22,429 nt of DNA from Podochytrium sp. JEL0797 (Eukaryota > Chytridiomycota > Chytridiomycetes > Chytridiales > Chytriomycetaceae): the NCBI GenBank assembly GCA_027596195.1, contig JADGJG010000367.1, positions 1 through 22,429 on the forward strand, in the 5' to 3' direction. Made by a program: the position numbers and the translations under genes. Below the pieces are notes generated by a model. The model had not been told where the DNA came from, did not search any database, and worked only from the letters and a program-made list of their open reading frames with translations. Position 1 is the first letter of the stretch. Every line of letters begins with the position of its first letter. Positions 1 to 10,007 of this stretch are shown piece by piece.

Positions 1-61
1 GAGATGAGAAGTCAGTGGGGTCTTGCGAGGGCGGGATTCCCTGTGGCCGATATCGGAACAT
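1..61 (-). CDS. Possible 5' end of a divergent gene, cut by window edge
   Basis: Reading the minus strand from an ATG at 61-59, about 20 codons stay open to the window edge. The peptide begins MFRYRPQGIPPSQDP. No family can be named from so short a piece. It lies head to head with the CEP164-like gene, with about 170 bases between the two ATGs, which would fit a shared divergent promoter. An open stretch of this length can arise by chance, so this is only a candidate. Confidence 0.22.
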   Translation of the reverse strand, partial: MFRYRPQGIPPSQDPTDFSS

Positions 62-231
62 TCTGTTCGCTAAATTAAATTATAGCAAATGAAGAATTTA
101 TATTTCGGCGCCGCCTGAGACCAGGTATTCCGGGTGTTGCGGAGCAGCGGAAATCGCTGGGAAATCGCGTGCTTCGAACGAAATTGTCAAGTTTACGGAC
201 AAAACATCAACTATTTCAACAAGCAAGAACA
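62..231. promoter_or_regulatory. Upstream region of the CEP164-like gene
   Basis: This short spacer lies before the chosen ATG at 232. It has an AT-rich patch near 72-107 and no clear TATA box at a usual distance. If the minus-strand ATG at 61 is real, this is a bidirectional promoter. No specific factor site can be supported. Confidence 0.3.
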
Positions 232-3200
232 ATGTCCACTTCAGGCCAGCAAATAGTTCTGGAAGAAGAGTTGGGTTTATTTTCCTTTACCAAAAGTGGG
301 GTCCGATCAAGCCGTGCTGATTCCATCACCCATTCAGATTCGATGAAAATTACGAGCCAACGGAGGACGGTACAAGATAATCCGATCATCGCGATCAAGA
401 CTGAATATCCTTTGTTCAAAACGAAAACAGAGGTCCTCGAGTATGCAAGATTTCTGGGAATGGACGAAAAGGCGGACAAGCATTTGTTTTGGATCGCACG
501 CGAGTCTCTGAAAGCCCCCCTTCCCAAAGACTGGAAGCCATGGTTTGTCACTGGAATCATCCCTCCTACCCCGCTGTAATATTGATCTCGTTCGAATTTT
601 GATCCTGGTCAACAGCCAATCGGACGACGGAAATATCTATTACTTCAATTTCACGACCGGCGAGAGTATTTGGGATCATCCTTGCGATGATCATTATCGG
701 CAACTTTACGAACGGGAAAAGAAGAAAGCCGGGGGAGACGTAAGAACTGACTGCTCAAACAAACGACTGGAAACGATCTGATCATGTTCGTTTACAGATC
801 AAATCTGCAGGGAGCAAGAAATCCGACCATTCAAGAGAGAACGTGAGTTTCCCAAACTTCTTGGGAGATTATATCGCGTTACTGATTGATTGCTTTTGAA
901 AACAGTCAAAATCTCCACGACCCTCGCACACCCACCCGAAAGAGGAACAAGCAAAAGAATCAGCAGCGGCGCTGAAAGCTTTGCCTTCCGTCATACCATC
1001 CAAATCGCTATCTCCTCTTCAACCTCTTTCGGGGCTAAAGTCAAACGACGCGCCTCCCTCAAAAGCCATCGGATCCTTCAACCCAAAGTTTCCAAGCTCG
1101 TTATCCCACGAAGTTCTGAGACCCGATATGCTCGAGATGGACATTGAGGATGAAGACGACGACGACGATGACAACTTTTTTACACCCATCAAGTCGTCAA
1201 TGCCAAAACACGACGCGTCTCCCACGTCGGCAACCAAACCAACAGCAAAGCCGGGACACAATGATGTGAAACCTCTTGATTCTACCAACAGCGAAAGCCT
1301 GTCCCAACTAGCGTTTAGCCTGAACCGCGGAAAGTCTCCTGGAGTGATTGAAAAAACGGAATCCATCAAACAAATCGATTCAGATTCGGACCCTTCCATC
1401 CTCGAGAACCCAAAGCTACCCCAAAAGGCACCCGTTTCGGATTCCGAACCCCTCTCTATCTCACACACACCCGGTTCCAAACTGTCGGCCAAAAAGGCGT
1501 ATTCCGATTCCGGGTCGTCCATTTCAGAAGACCCCGTTGTTCCGTTCAAAAACAACTCAAACTTGCTGAGCATCAAAAACGACAGTGACCCCATTTCGAG
1601 AGCTCTGAATCGTTTCTCGGATAGCTCCGACAATTCAGATGCGCATAGTAAAAGCGATATGGACGAAAAGAGCAAGTCGAAGGGATCCAAAAAGTATGGT
1701 GATTCCGAAGACGTTAGTGATTTTAATGATGACGACGACCAACTGTCTTTACCGGGGCTGGGAACGGGAACGAGGAATGTGAACAAGAAGCATGGCCTTT
1801 CGGACGAGTTGAGCAAAGTATCGGACGTGAGTTCCATCGAACCAATGTTCAAAAAGAAAGAAGGTAAATCAAAGATAGAAGATCTGCCTACTGCATGCAT
1901 GCTGAAATCTTTATTCCAGAACCTTTGTCTTCAATCAAAAAACCAGAATCCAATTCGACAAAGAGCTTATCTGCACCAGACCGCCCTCCATCCAACACGA
2001 AGCCGAGTCGCGACCCATCCAAATCTCCCGTCTTGGGTACACCCATACAAGGCTTAAACGCGTTTTCAGCTTCCACCGCGTCCCTCAAAGCTCGCCACAT
2101 GTTGGGAATCGATGAACCAACCCCAAAATCCGTCACTACATCGAAAGTATCCTTGAATCAGCCAAAAGAATCAAAGAGAGACACATTGCGTGACCCCGGT
2201 GACGAGGATTCAGACGATGAGCCCTTATCGAAGGGCTCGAGATTTGGAAAGGAAAGCAAACTGAAGGAGGTCCTCGGGCTTCCCGCTGAAAAGCCGGAAA
2301 TCAAAGTCAAGGGCCTCGATGCCATCTCGGCTTCTCATGCAGACGTGAAGGCCAGACATTTGCTGGGACTGGAAGCTCCGGACCTCGGCCATTCGCCTGC
2401 AAAAGGTGTGTTCCCGCCAGCTGCCAATCATTCGGAGAAGTTGATAGCGCTCAATGTTGAGCTTGCTGCTGATTGGGGAAAAATCGAGCGCGAGGAGCGT
2501 GACAAGTTTGACATCAAAGTGAGGGACTTCAAGAAGGGGTTTCAGGTCAAATATGTGGACCTTGAGAAATCTGAAGAACTAAAGTTTCGCATAGCGGAAG
2601 CCGAGGAACGCGCCCGATTTGAATCTAAAATTCAGCAACTAAAACGCGACTTGAAAGAAAAATTGGCTGCTGAAGACAGTAAAAACCTGGATCAAATCGC
2701 GGCAGACGGACGTGCAAGCTTTGAATCCCAAGTCAAAGAGCTCAAAAGCAGCTTCCATGCAAAGTATCTTGCTCTCGAACAATCCGAGACGGAAAACTAC
2801 AAATCTATTGAAGCGGAGGAACGTGCCAAGTTTGAGAGACAAATTATCGAGCTGAAGCGTGGCTTCAAAGTGAAGTTGGAGGCAGACGATGAGGAAAAGC
2901 TTCGCCAAATCGAATCGGACGAACGATTCAAATTTGAAACCAAAGTCAACGATCTCAAACGCCGCTACAACAAAAAATTGGAGGAAGAAGAGGAGGAGGA
3001 AGAGGAAAAGATACGCGTCACAATGAAGGAGCTCAAAGCCGAGCACCAAAAGAATGTTGACCTCGTACGATCGGGGAATGAATCAGTATTGCACAAGATC
3101 CAGCATGACTTTACCATCGAGCAGCAACATATAAGAAGCGACGGAGAGAAACGAATGGCAAAACTGCGAGAGGCTGAGGAGGAGAAGATTTCAATTAGGA

Positions 3201-5301
3201 GGTCCCTGGCAGCTAGTGAATTGGAAACGTTTGAAGACGACATCAAATCCAAATTCCGACTGAAACGCGCGCAATTTGAGGCGGAGGAACAACAGAGATT
3301 CGACATGGCGACTCGGGACATCCAAGCAAAACACGAGACTCAGCTTTCTGCCTTGAAGGAGAAACTGAAACAGAGTCAGGAAGCGACTCTTGCTTCGAAT
3401 TTGGAGAATCTATCAGAACTCGAACGCATCAAATACGACAATGAGCAAGAATCCATCCGCCAGAAATACGAATCTCTTTTGGCTGAATGCAAGACCAGAG
3501 AACAACGGAGATTTGAATCTACTCGAGCAGATGTCGAAGCTTCCACTGAAGCCAAGATTCACGAAATCAAAGAGGCATCTCGCAAGCAAACTGCAGCCGA
3601 ACGGGCTTTGGCCGATAAGCACATTGCATCCGCTGAAGCGGAGGCCAAAAGTCGAGAGTCGCTGGAACGCTCGAGGATCGAAATGGAAAGCAAGAGTGAA
3701 TTGGAACGTTTGCGTCTCTCGCTGGATTCTCAGACGCGCAAAGCCGAGATGGACTTGAGGCAAAAGCATTCCGCCGAGATTGAGGCACTCAAAATCTCCA
3801 GTTTGAAAGAAACTGAGGAAAATAAGCGACGAATTGCAAAGGAACAAGCGCGAATGATTTCCATGCTTGAGGCCGAATATTCGCGGAAAGTCGCGGACAT
3901 CAAAAATAAGCTGTATTTTGGTGAAAAGGAGGAAGAATTGAGAGTCGTGATGGAAATCGAGCAAGAACTTGCAACGCGAAAGGAGAAAGTCGTTGCCAAT
4001 CAACGTGAGGTTAGCCAGAGAGAACGAGAGGTCGAATACGCTCGGCAACGTGTTGAGCTCGAAAAAGAAGCACTCGCGCAAATGGAAAGAGGAGTCAGCG
4101 CAGCAATGGTGCATGAAAGAGGGGCTTATAGAAACAACGTGGAACGGATGCAAAAGGCCTCAATTCTGGATGGTCTCCCACTAGCTACAACAGCACCCAA
4201 AGCAGCTCAGAATCCCAAATACTCCGATATGCTCACAGAGAGCGATTCAAATCTTGATCAGCTGAGCACGACTGATACAAATCTGAAGTCTCTCACCGAA
4301 GGAAGAATCAATAAGACTACCGAGCAAAGAATTGATCGCTTGGTCGATGCCGCATTTGGAACCAGCCCTTCTAACTTCATGAAAGATATGGATACGAATT
4401 GCTCTGATGAGTTGAGTTTGGCGTGTTGTTGAAGTTGCTGGAAAGATTCGAAAAAAGACTAAACTTTTTGTAAAAAATAGGGAAACTGACGACAGTATTC
4501 CTCGGAGAGAGCTTAGTCCCGCAGCTCGAATCCAGAAGCAACTTGACCTCAACGAACGAGATATCAAACGTGCGGCGCAGAGAGCCAATGAGAAAAGAAA
4601 TCGCGCGCGGTCAACCAGCCGTAATTCAATGAACGAGGTAAAATAATGATTCCGCAAGATATTGTGTACTAATATGAAGAGTAGATGGAGGGTCTAATTA
4701 AACAGTTAGCCAAGCAGTCGGCTTCGTTGCAAGCGAGCTTGATTACCGAACGGGCTCAAGCGAGCTTGAACAAACAATTGGTTGCAAACAATTCACTGAA
4801 ACCTGTAAGTCCAAATACCAAACCCCGCCCTCTTTTTAATCCCCTACAATATATTTTTAGGAGTTGAAGTCTCAATTCATACAAAATCAATACCACTATC
4901 ACAAATCTTCATCAAACTTCCCATCAACAGTCACCGAGCTTGATAATCAGCTTTCAAATATGCTCGGAAGGGCCAGAATTTCAAAGGAGACAGCTCAGAG
5001 AGAAACGGTTGCTTTGAACTTCAAATCTCCAAAGAAGCAACACAATCGGGTTTCGTTCGAAAGTGGCTATTCGAGTCCGTACTACACAATGCACCAGAGT
5101 TTAGGAGCAAAGGGAGATAGTACGCCTTGCACTAGTTTTGGATATTCCTCGCGCAGTCCAAAACGTGGTCGCTCTCCATCGCGCCGTCGAAGTGCGAGCG
5201 CAAGTTGGAGCAATTTGGAAGAGAGTCGGACGTCGTTGGATGCAAAATTGGGGGAGAGAAAGGCCTGGCTGGAAAGGTTTACCATTAAAAATCATTTTTA
5301 G
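232..5301 (+). CDS. CEP164: CEP164-like centriolar distal appendage protein (WW domain, coiled coil)
   Basis: In animals CEP164 sits on the distal appendages of the mother centriole and docks it to membrane to start a cilium. Eight exons are proposed: 232-542, 616-739, 798-842, 906-1863, 1920-4410, 4481-4637, 4685-4804 and 4861-5301. All introns are GT-AG and the phases agree. The product is about 1548 aa, close to human CEP164 (1460). Residues near the start read QIVLEEE, then VLEYARFLGMD, then the WW domain: LPKDWKPC joins across intron 1 to NIYYFNF and SIWDHPCDDHYR, with Trp101, Trp123 and Pro126. After it come a Ser/Asp-rich acidic linker, a long charged coiled coil (about residues 670-1230) and an Arg/Ser-rich tail near 5140-5200. 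About 45 residues sit between VLEEE and EYPLF that human CEP164 lacks; they may be a real insertion. The donor of intron 5 (GTTGAG at 4411) is the least certain junction, but it restores the frame. The ATG at 232 is the first in frame. Confidence 0.88.
2051..2383 (+). repeat. Two copies of a GL-A-SAS-KARH-LG motif in the CEP164-like protein
   Basis: Two matching segments sit 87 residues apart in exon 5. One starts at 2051 (residue 524) and reads GLNAFSASTASLKARHMLG. The other starts at 2312 (residue 611) and reads GLDAISASHADVKARHLLG. They share GL(N/D)A, SAS, KARH and LG at the same spacing, and an acidic residue and a proline follow. The DNA has diverged more than the protein, so the motif looks selected and may be a short binding site. 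I do not recognise it. Confidence 0.75.
2492..3019 (+). repeat. Coiled-coil repeat array of alternating 37- and 34-residue units
   Basis: From residue 671 the coiled coil is built of five related units. Each starts with EER, DGR or DER, then F-E and K/Q-x-L-K. The first four measure 37, 34, 37 and 34 residues, and a fifth starts at 2918 and decays into a poly-Glu stretch. The 37-residue units share a K-Y-x-x-L-E-x-S-E core, and the 34-residue units share a K-L-x-A-(E/D)-D core, so the true period is about 71 residues. This suggests a two-unit module that was duplicated. Confidence 0.75.
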
Positions 5302-5398
5302 TTCCCCTCATTTTGAAGTAGTTTTGACTGAGTTATTTGGTTACACAATTTGGCAATTTCGGCAATTTCGGCACTTTTTTCCCACCAAACTGATCACC

Positions 5399-6414
5399 AT
5401 GAACCTCATCACAGCGATCGCACTTCTTGCCGCCACCGCTTCCGCGCAGTTCCGCTGCGGCTCCTCTTGGGATGCTGCCAACACGAGCTGTGGTGTTTCA
5501 TGCACTGGCCCTGAATTTGTTTGCCCGATTTCCGGCGACATCTGCTACGCGGACCTTGACCAAGCGCTTTGCGGTGCTACGGCGCCTGGCGCTGTTGTTA
5601 CGGCCACTGGTGGTGAGTTTTCCGTTCTCTGTGCTCTGCTGACATTTGCGCAGACGCCAACCAAGGCGCCAACCAGGGCGCCGGATCTACCGCCCCTAGT
5701 GCCGCCCCTAGTGCCGCACCACCTGCGGCCTCTGCCACCGGCAACGACGCCGCCTTGGCCGGCGCCGTGTCTCTGATCAACCAGATTCCCTCGTGCGCCG
5801 TCCCGTGCATCGCCAACGGAGCCAGCGCCGTGACTGCCGAGGTTTGGATCAAAACGGGCGAAAATCAAAAATGTGTCTGATGAAAAAATTTTTAATCACA
5901 GACCGCCCAAGCCCTTTGCGTCTCGTTTTTCAGTGGTCAGTTCAACATGGATCAGGTCAACACTTGTATTACTGCCGCGTGTGGTGACCAAGCCAATGCC
6001 GCAACTTCGTGGTTGGTTTCAAACTCGCCACAGTTGGCCTCCAGTTGTCAGGCCCTTGTTCCCTCAGTCGCTACAGCTTCTGGCGCCAACGCTTCTGGTA
6101 CCATGGCAACCGCCACCGTTTCTGGCGCCCTTGCGACCGCCAACGCTTCTGGTGCCATGGCAACCGGCACAGCTTCGGTTGCTAGTAAAAACACACTCTC
6201 CGGCGCCAGCGCCACTGCTTCGGCGTCCCCCACGGGCGCTTCCAGCTCGAACAACTCCATCAGTGGATTGAGCCAGTCCGACAAATCTTTGATTTACATC
6301 GTTTCCGCCTGGGTTATTCTTGGTCTCCTGATTTTGCTGTGCACGTGCCTCTGTTGCGGCCGCCGCAAGCCTAAGACCCACGCCGCCCCGCCTCCTCCTG
6401 GTTCCTACGTCTAA
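5399..6414 (+). CDS. Secreted-type cysteine-rich protein with CFEM-like region and C-terminal membrane anchor
   Basis: Three exons are proposed: 5399-5612, 5654-5841 and 5902-6414, for about 304 aa. The protein starts with a signal peptide (MNLITAIALLAATASA), then a six-cysteine module with spacing C-x10-C-x3-C-x6-C-x6-C-x8-C. An Ala/Ser/Pro linker follows, then a second cysteine region: IPSCAVPC, ALC, VNTC, AAC and SSC. That region resembles fungal CFEM domains but has fewer cysteines. A Ser/Thr/Ala-rich stalk with repeated ASGA-type units leads to a hydrophobic span (about 6289-6354) that ends in several cysteines and a basic C-G-R-R-K-P-K stop-transfer, then a short Pro-rich tail. The likely place is the cell surface, with the cysteine modules outside. 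The first intron is only 41 nt, but both junctions keep frame and restore a sensible protein. The cysteine module resembles ones I recall from chytrid secreted proteins; its ligand is unknown. Only 97 bases separate it from the CEP164-like stop codon. Confidence 0.8.
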
Positions 6415-6710
6415 ATGTTTCTCTATGCCATTTCTTTGTCTAGAATTTCACTTTGTTTGTTTTTTTAAAGTAGAGATCTCATTGAATTTCATTGAAAATT
6501 GAAAGGAAATGCGATTTCATAACCCTAATTTAGCGCAATTATTCAGTATTTCTGCCAGAAAGACCTTTTGAAAGAGCAGCTCTGGCCAGGGAGGTCACAA
6601 GCCACCTCGCGGCTCGCATCATGAGGAACTAAAAGTTCCTTTCGTTTTATCGATGCTTGAAAAAAAGGATTTGATGACATTTAATCAACGGATTTAATCA
6701 AAAAACACAA

Positions 6711-7325
6711 ATGTTTTGGGCTCTCGAGATCCTGCCGGCCTTCGTTTCTGCCCAATCCGCCCGATGCGGATCGACATTTGAAGCGGCGAGTGTCAGTTGC
6801 CTGGCCGCCTGTACCTTTCAGACTTGGTATCTAGCGTGTCAGCTTCGTCGCTAATTCCAGAGATCGACGTCGCTCAAAACATAACCTCAATCTTCGCCAA
6901 CGCCCCGTCTTGCCTTATTGGGTGTCTGACCAACGACACCATGACTATTACAAAAGCCGATTTGGCTTCATTCTGTCAAGCCGAAGCCCTCTTTCCGCCT
7001 GCCAACGCCACAACTCGACCATCACAAGTTTGTCGTCGACCATCTCGTGTATCGCGCAGTGCCCTGCCTCTTCCAGCTTGTTCTTGTCCCAAAACGCGGA
7101 CCAGATTTCTTCAAATTGCGCCCTGCTTCTGAACTCGACAACACCAACCCCTTTCAAGGTGATAAGCGTTTGGGTGGTCACGAGCCAGTTGTGATAGGCA
7201 TCGCGACACTCACATCTGCTGTGATCACTTCATCCGATATCCAGTTTCCTGTTGTTTACACTGTCGTGTGTGGATTCCTTTGCGTGTGCTCGTTTCGGCT
7301 CTGTTCGGGTCAGACCCGAAAGTGA
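6711..7325 (+). pseudogene. Frame-broken relative of the upstream cysteine-rich membrane protein
   Basis: An ATG at 6711 opens a signal-like start followed by ARCGSTFEAASVSC, which matches RCGSSWDAANTSC of the gene before it. The frame then stops, and the homologous part continues in two other frames: APSCLIGC and SFCQAEALFPPANA (6797-7010), then STISCIAQCP and ISSNCALLL (about 7010-7158). So there are two tandem CFEM-like pieces where the neighbour has one. A GT-AG intron at 7159-7244 would join in phase to FPVVYTVVCGFLCVC, a hydrophobic end with a basic tail, ending in TGA at 7323-7325. The first two frame changes cannot be explained by introns of normal size: the best candidates are 32 nt and would delete conserved cysteines. 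Most likely this is a decayed tandem paralogue. Sequencing indels are the alternative. The spacer 6415-6710 before it shows nothing recognisable. Confidence 0.6.
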
Positions 7326-7652
7326 TTGAGAATGGGTTAAGGATGAATCGCAAGGAGCAACCCCGCACACTGCTTCACTTCTCCCAGTTGAATTGATCCC
7401 TCACCATCATCCATCGACGTCAACGGCACAATCGCGAAGGAGCGGCACCTCTGGAACCCTCATCAGTCAACACGGGGCAGCCGCGTTCTGAATCCTCAAA
7501 AACAAGTTTCAGCTAAAAAATAGCGAATGTTAAGTAAGAAATGGGGCGCAAGGAGGGGGAATCAAGTTCTCTTCGTGTTTTCTTCGGACTTGCGTGAGTC
7601 GTGTCGGCTGCGTCGAAAACTTCTGTTTTTTTTTACAATCCCCAAAATCAAA
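7326..7652. other. Spacer before PARN
   Basis: No gene is visible. From 7527 the PARN frame is open upstream of the chosen start, with another in-frame ATG at 7527 that would add 42 mostly basic residues. A T-rich run (7624-7634) lies just before the chosen start at 7653. No promoter element can be named. Confidence 0.4.
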
Positions 7653-9970
7653 ATGGACGTGACTCGCAAAACGCTTCAGGCGGTGCTCCCAATTCTGCGA
7701 CAGACCATTCAGAAGTGCGACTTTATCGCCATCGACACGGAACTCAGCGGGCTGCACCGTGTTGCAAGCGAGGTGCGTGCGAGTTCAATCTGCATTATTC
7801 CACCTTCTCACACTCGCAATGCTAGGCCGCACACACCCTGGACACTCCGCAGATTCGCTACGAGAAGCTCAAGGCCTCATCGCAGGCGTTTGCCGTGCTG
7901 CAGTTTGGCGTGGCAATGTTCACGTGGGATTCTGGACTGCGGAAGTATGTTCAGTGTTAAGAAGACCAACCCGCCTCGATTAACCGCTCGCACTACAGAT
8001 ATGTCGTGAGCGCATTCAACTTTCCCGTGTTCCCGCAAGCCGGGAAACAAGTGTTGGGCCTTGATCGCAGATTTCTCGTCGAATCGTCCGCCGTTGATTT
8101 CCTCCTGAATCAGGGATTCAATTTCGATAACACCTTCAAGAACGGAATCCCATATGTTCGCTTCGATGAGGAGGAAATAGCCCGGTCCAATATTGCGAAG
8201 CTCGAAAACCTGTCGCAGCAACCCAACATCCAACTCGATCACACGAACCGCGACTTTGTTGAGACCGCCATGTAAAAGCATTTAGTTTGTCCTATGACGT
8301 GTGCGTGTATTCTGAACCGAGTGCGTGTGTAGGAAAAATGTCCAGGATTGGCTTGACACTTCAAGCGAACCTTTTGTGGCCATCACGGCCGAAAACGGAT
8401 ACAAAAAGAGGCTCATCCACCAAGAAGTGCGGCTGCGCTTCAAGTCGACTCTGTCAACGCGTTCGCGTTCAAAGGAAATCTTTGTTTCGAAACTCTCGGT
8501 GGCCGAACGCGAACGCATCTTGAACGGCGAAGACGAACAAAAGACCAAGCTGACGGGAGAACTCGAGTATTTGATTGGATTCCGTCGCGTAATTGAAATG
8601 ATTTCGGAGTCTCGAAAGCCGTTGATTGGACATAACATGTATTTGGGTGCGTTGAACCGAATTCTCCCCTCCACAATGCCGTGATTGCTGACGCTGCTTG
8701 CAGATTTGTGTCAAACTGTTCAAAAGTTCTGCTTCGAATTGCCACCGACCATCAGTGAATTCAAGGACGTCTGTCATTCCGTTTTCCCAGTGTTCGTGTT
8801 TTCGGAATGTTACAGTGACGAATACTCTCGAATACCAACCGATTCTGAATCATTTTTATAGCATTTACGACACGAAGCATATTGCCAACACAGACCTAAA
8901 GATCCTGGTTAGTTTCCGAGTTCGCTCCCTAGCTCCGTTTCATTTTTCTCACAACCAACCCAGGATTACGTGAAAAACTCCACCTTGTCCGACATGGCCG
9001 AGCAACTCGAAAAGTTCCCTTTCACGAAACCCGAAATGGGTACGGCAACTTTTGAATTTTTGATTCCAAGGAGGATTTCCCTCACCAACAACACAACCCC
9101 CCTCCAGTGATGCACTCGGACTTCCAGGACTACCTGTCATCAGCTACCGAAAAGTTTCACGAGGCTGGCTATGACGCCTTCTCAACGGGAGTCGCATTTC
9201 TCAAAATGATGCACCATATCGCAGACGTGCCTGTGGGCGAACGATTGGATTTCTCGACTCACCCCACCCCTGAGGCGAAAGCATCTTCCTCTTCCTCTTC
9301 AGATGAACCCGCTGCCACTGTCTCATCAGCGCGTGCCCAATTGGATCGGTTCGAAAACAAGTTGAACGTGATGAGGTCGGACGAGCCCGTGCTCCGCCTC
9401 GTTGGAGACGAAGATGAAGGTATTATTTGTTACTCGCGGGTGTACTCACAGACAAGTTAAAAAAAACAATCAGCTTCCCTTGAACGCACCAACATCCTTT
9501 ACATTGCCAACTTTCCGGCCACCTGGCGCACGCACCACCTCCTCGCACTCTGCACCCCACACGTTGGACACGGCTTCGTGCGTTGGATCAACGACTCGGC
9601 CTGCTTCCTTGCCGTCTCGGACCGCACCAAAATCACTGCGGAGGCTGTGGATGCCATCAAGGTGGCGGTTCTGTCGAAACGCCTTCTGGATGGGGAAACA
9701 ACGGAAGGGGCTGGGGTTCGCACTGTGCGGGTGATGGTTTACAAGGAGTATGCGGAGAGAGAGGAGGAGTTGAAGGCGGAGCAAGTGGGTAAGCAAGAGG
9801 AAAAGAGGTCAGCGGCGCCAGCTTTACCGTCGGGTGGACGGAAGCGCGTGAGGATGGCGGGTGAGGAGGAGGAAGATGGCGAGATTTTTGACGATGGGGA
9901 GCAGGGGCAAGAGGGGTCGCCGAAGGCTGTGAAACGTCAGAAGAGCGACAGTGAATGTGTGATTTGTTAA
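7653..9970 (+). CDS. PARN: Poly(A)-specific ribonuclease PARN
   Basis: PARN is a 3'-5' exonuclease of the DEDD (CAF1) class that shortens poly(A) tails and trims small RNAs. Nine exons are proposed: 7653-7772, 7826-7944, 7999-8271, 8333-8646, 8704-8791, 8862-8907, 8964-9039, 9108-9419 and 9474-9970. They give 614 aa (human 639), and all eight junctions are GT-AG and in phase. The catalytic set is complete: Asp28 and Glu30 in AIDTELSG (same numbers as human), Asp276 in GHNMYLD, and His363 and Asp368 in HEAGYDAF. The R3H-type insert lies before LIGHNM. After a Ser-rich linker, an RRM-like domain starts at about ILYIANFPATWRTHHLL and includes WINDSACFLAVS. The tail is charged, with GGRKRVR and VKRQK likely to act as nuclear signals. 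It ends in Cys-Val-Ile-Cys, which fits a CaaX box. The start at 7653 is chosen because it aligns with human PARN. Confidence 0.93.
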
Positions 9971-10007
9971 TTGCAATTCTGTGACATGCTCTCGATCCAT
10001 CGTTACT

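Noticed and set aside
1019..1900. 293-codon minus-strand open frame
   Set aside because: It is the antisense of the Ser/Asp-rich linker exon of the CEP164-like gene, with only Ser/Leu-biased composition and no domain.
3413..4153. 246-codon minus-strand open frame
   Set aside because: It is the antisense of the CEP164 coiled coil (Glu/Lys codons read as Phe/Leu/Ser), a known kind of shadow.
5545..5868. Gly/Ala-rich minus-strand frames over the cysteine-rich gene
   Set aside because: They are antisense of the Ala/Pro/Ser linker, overlap a well supported spliced gene and have no start context or domain.
6790..6824. 32- to 34-base introns to repair the broken cysteine-rich paralogue
   Set aside because: They are shorter than any other intron here, would remove conserved cysteines, and one does not restore the frame.
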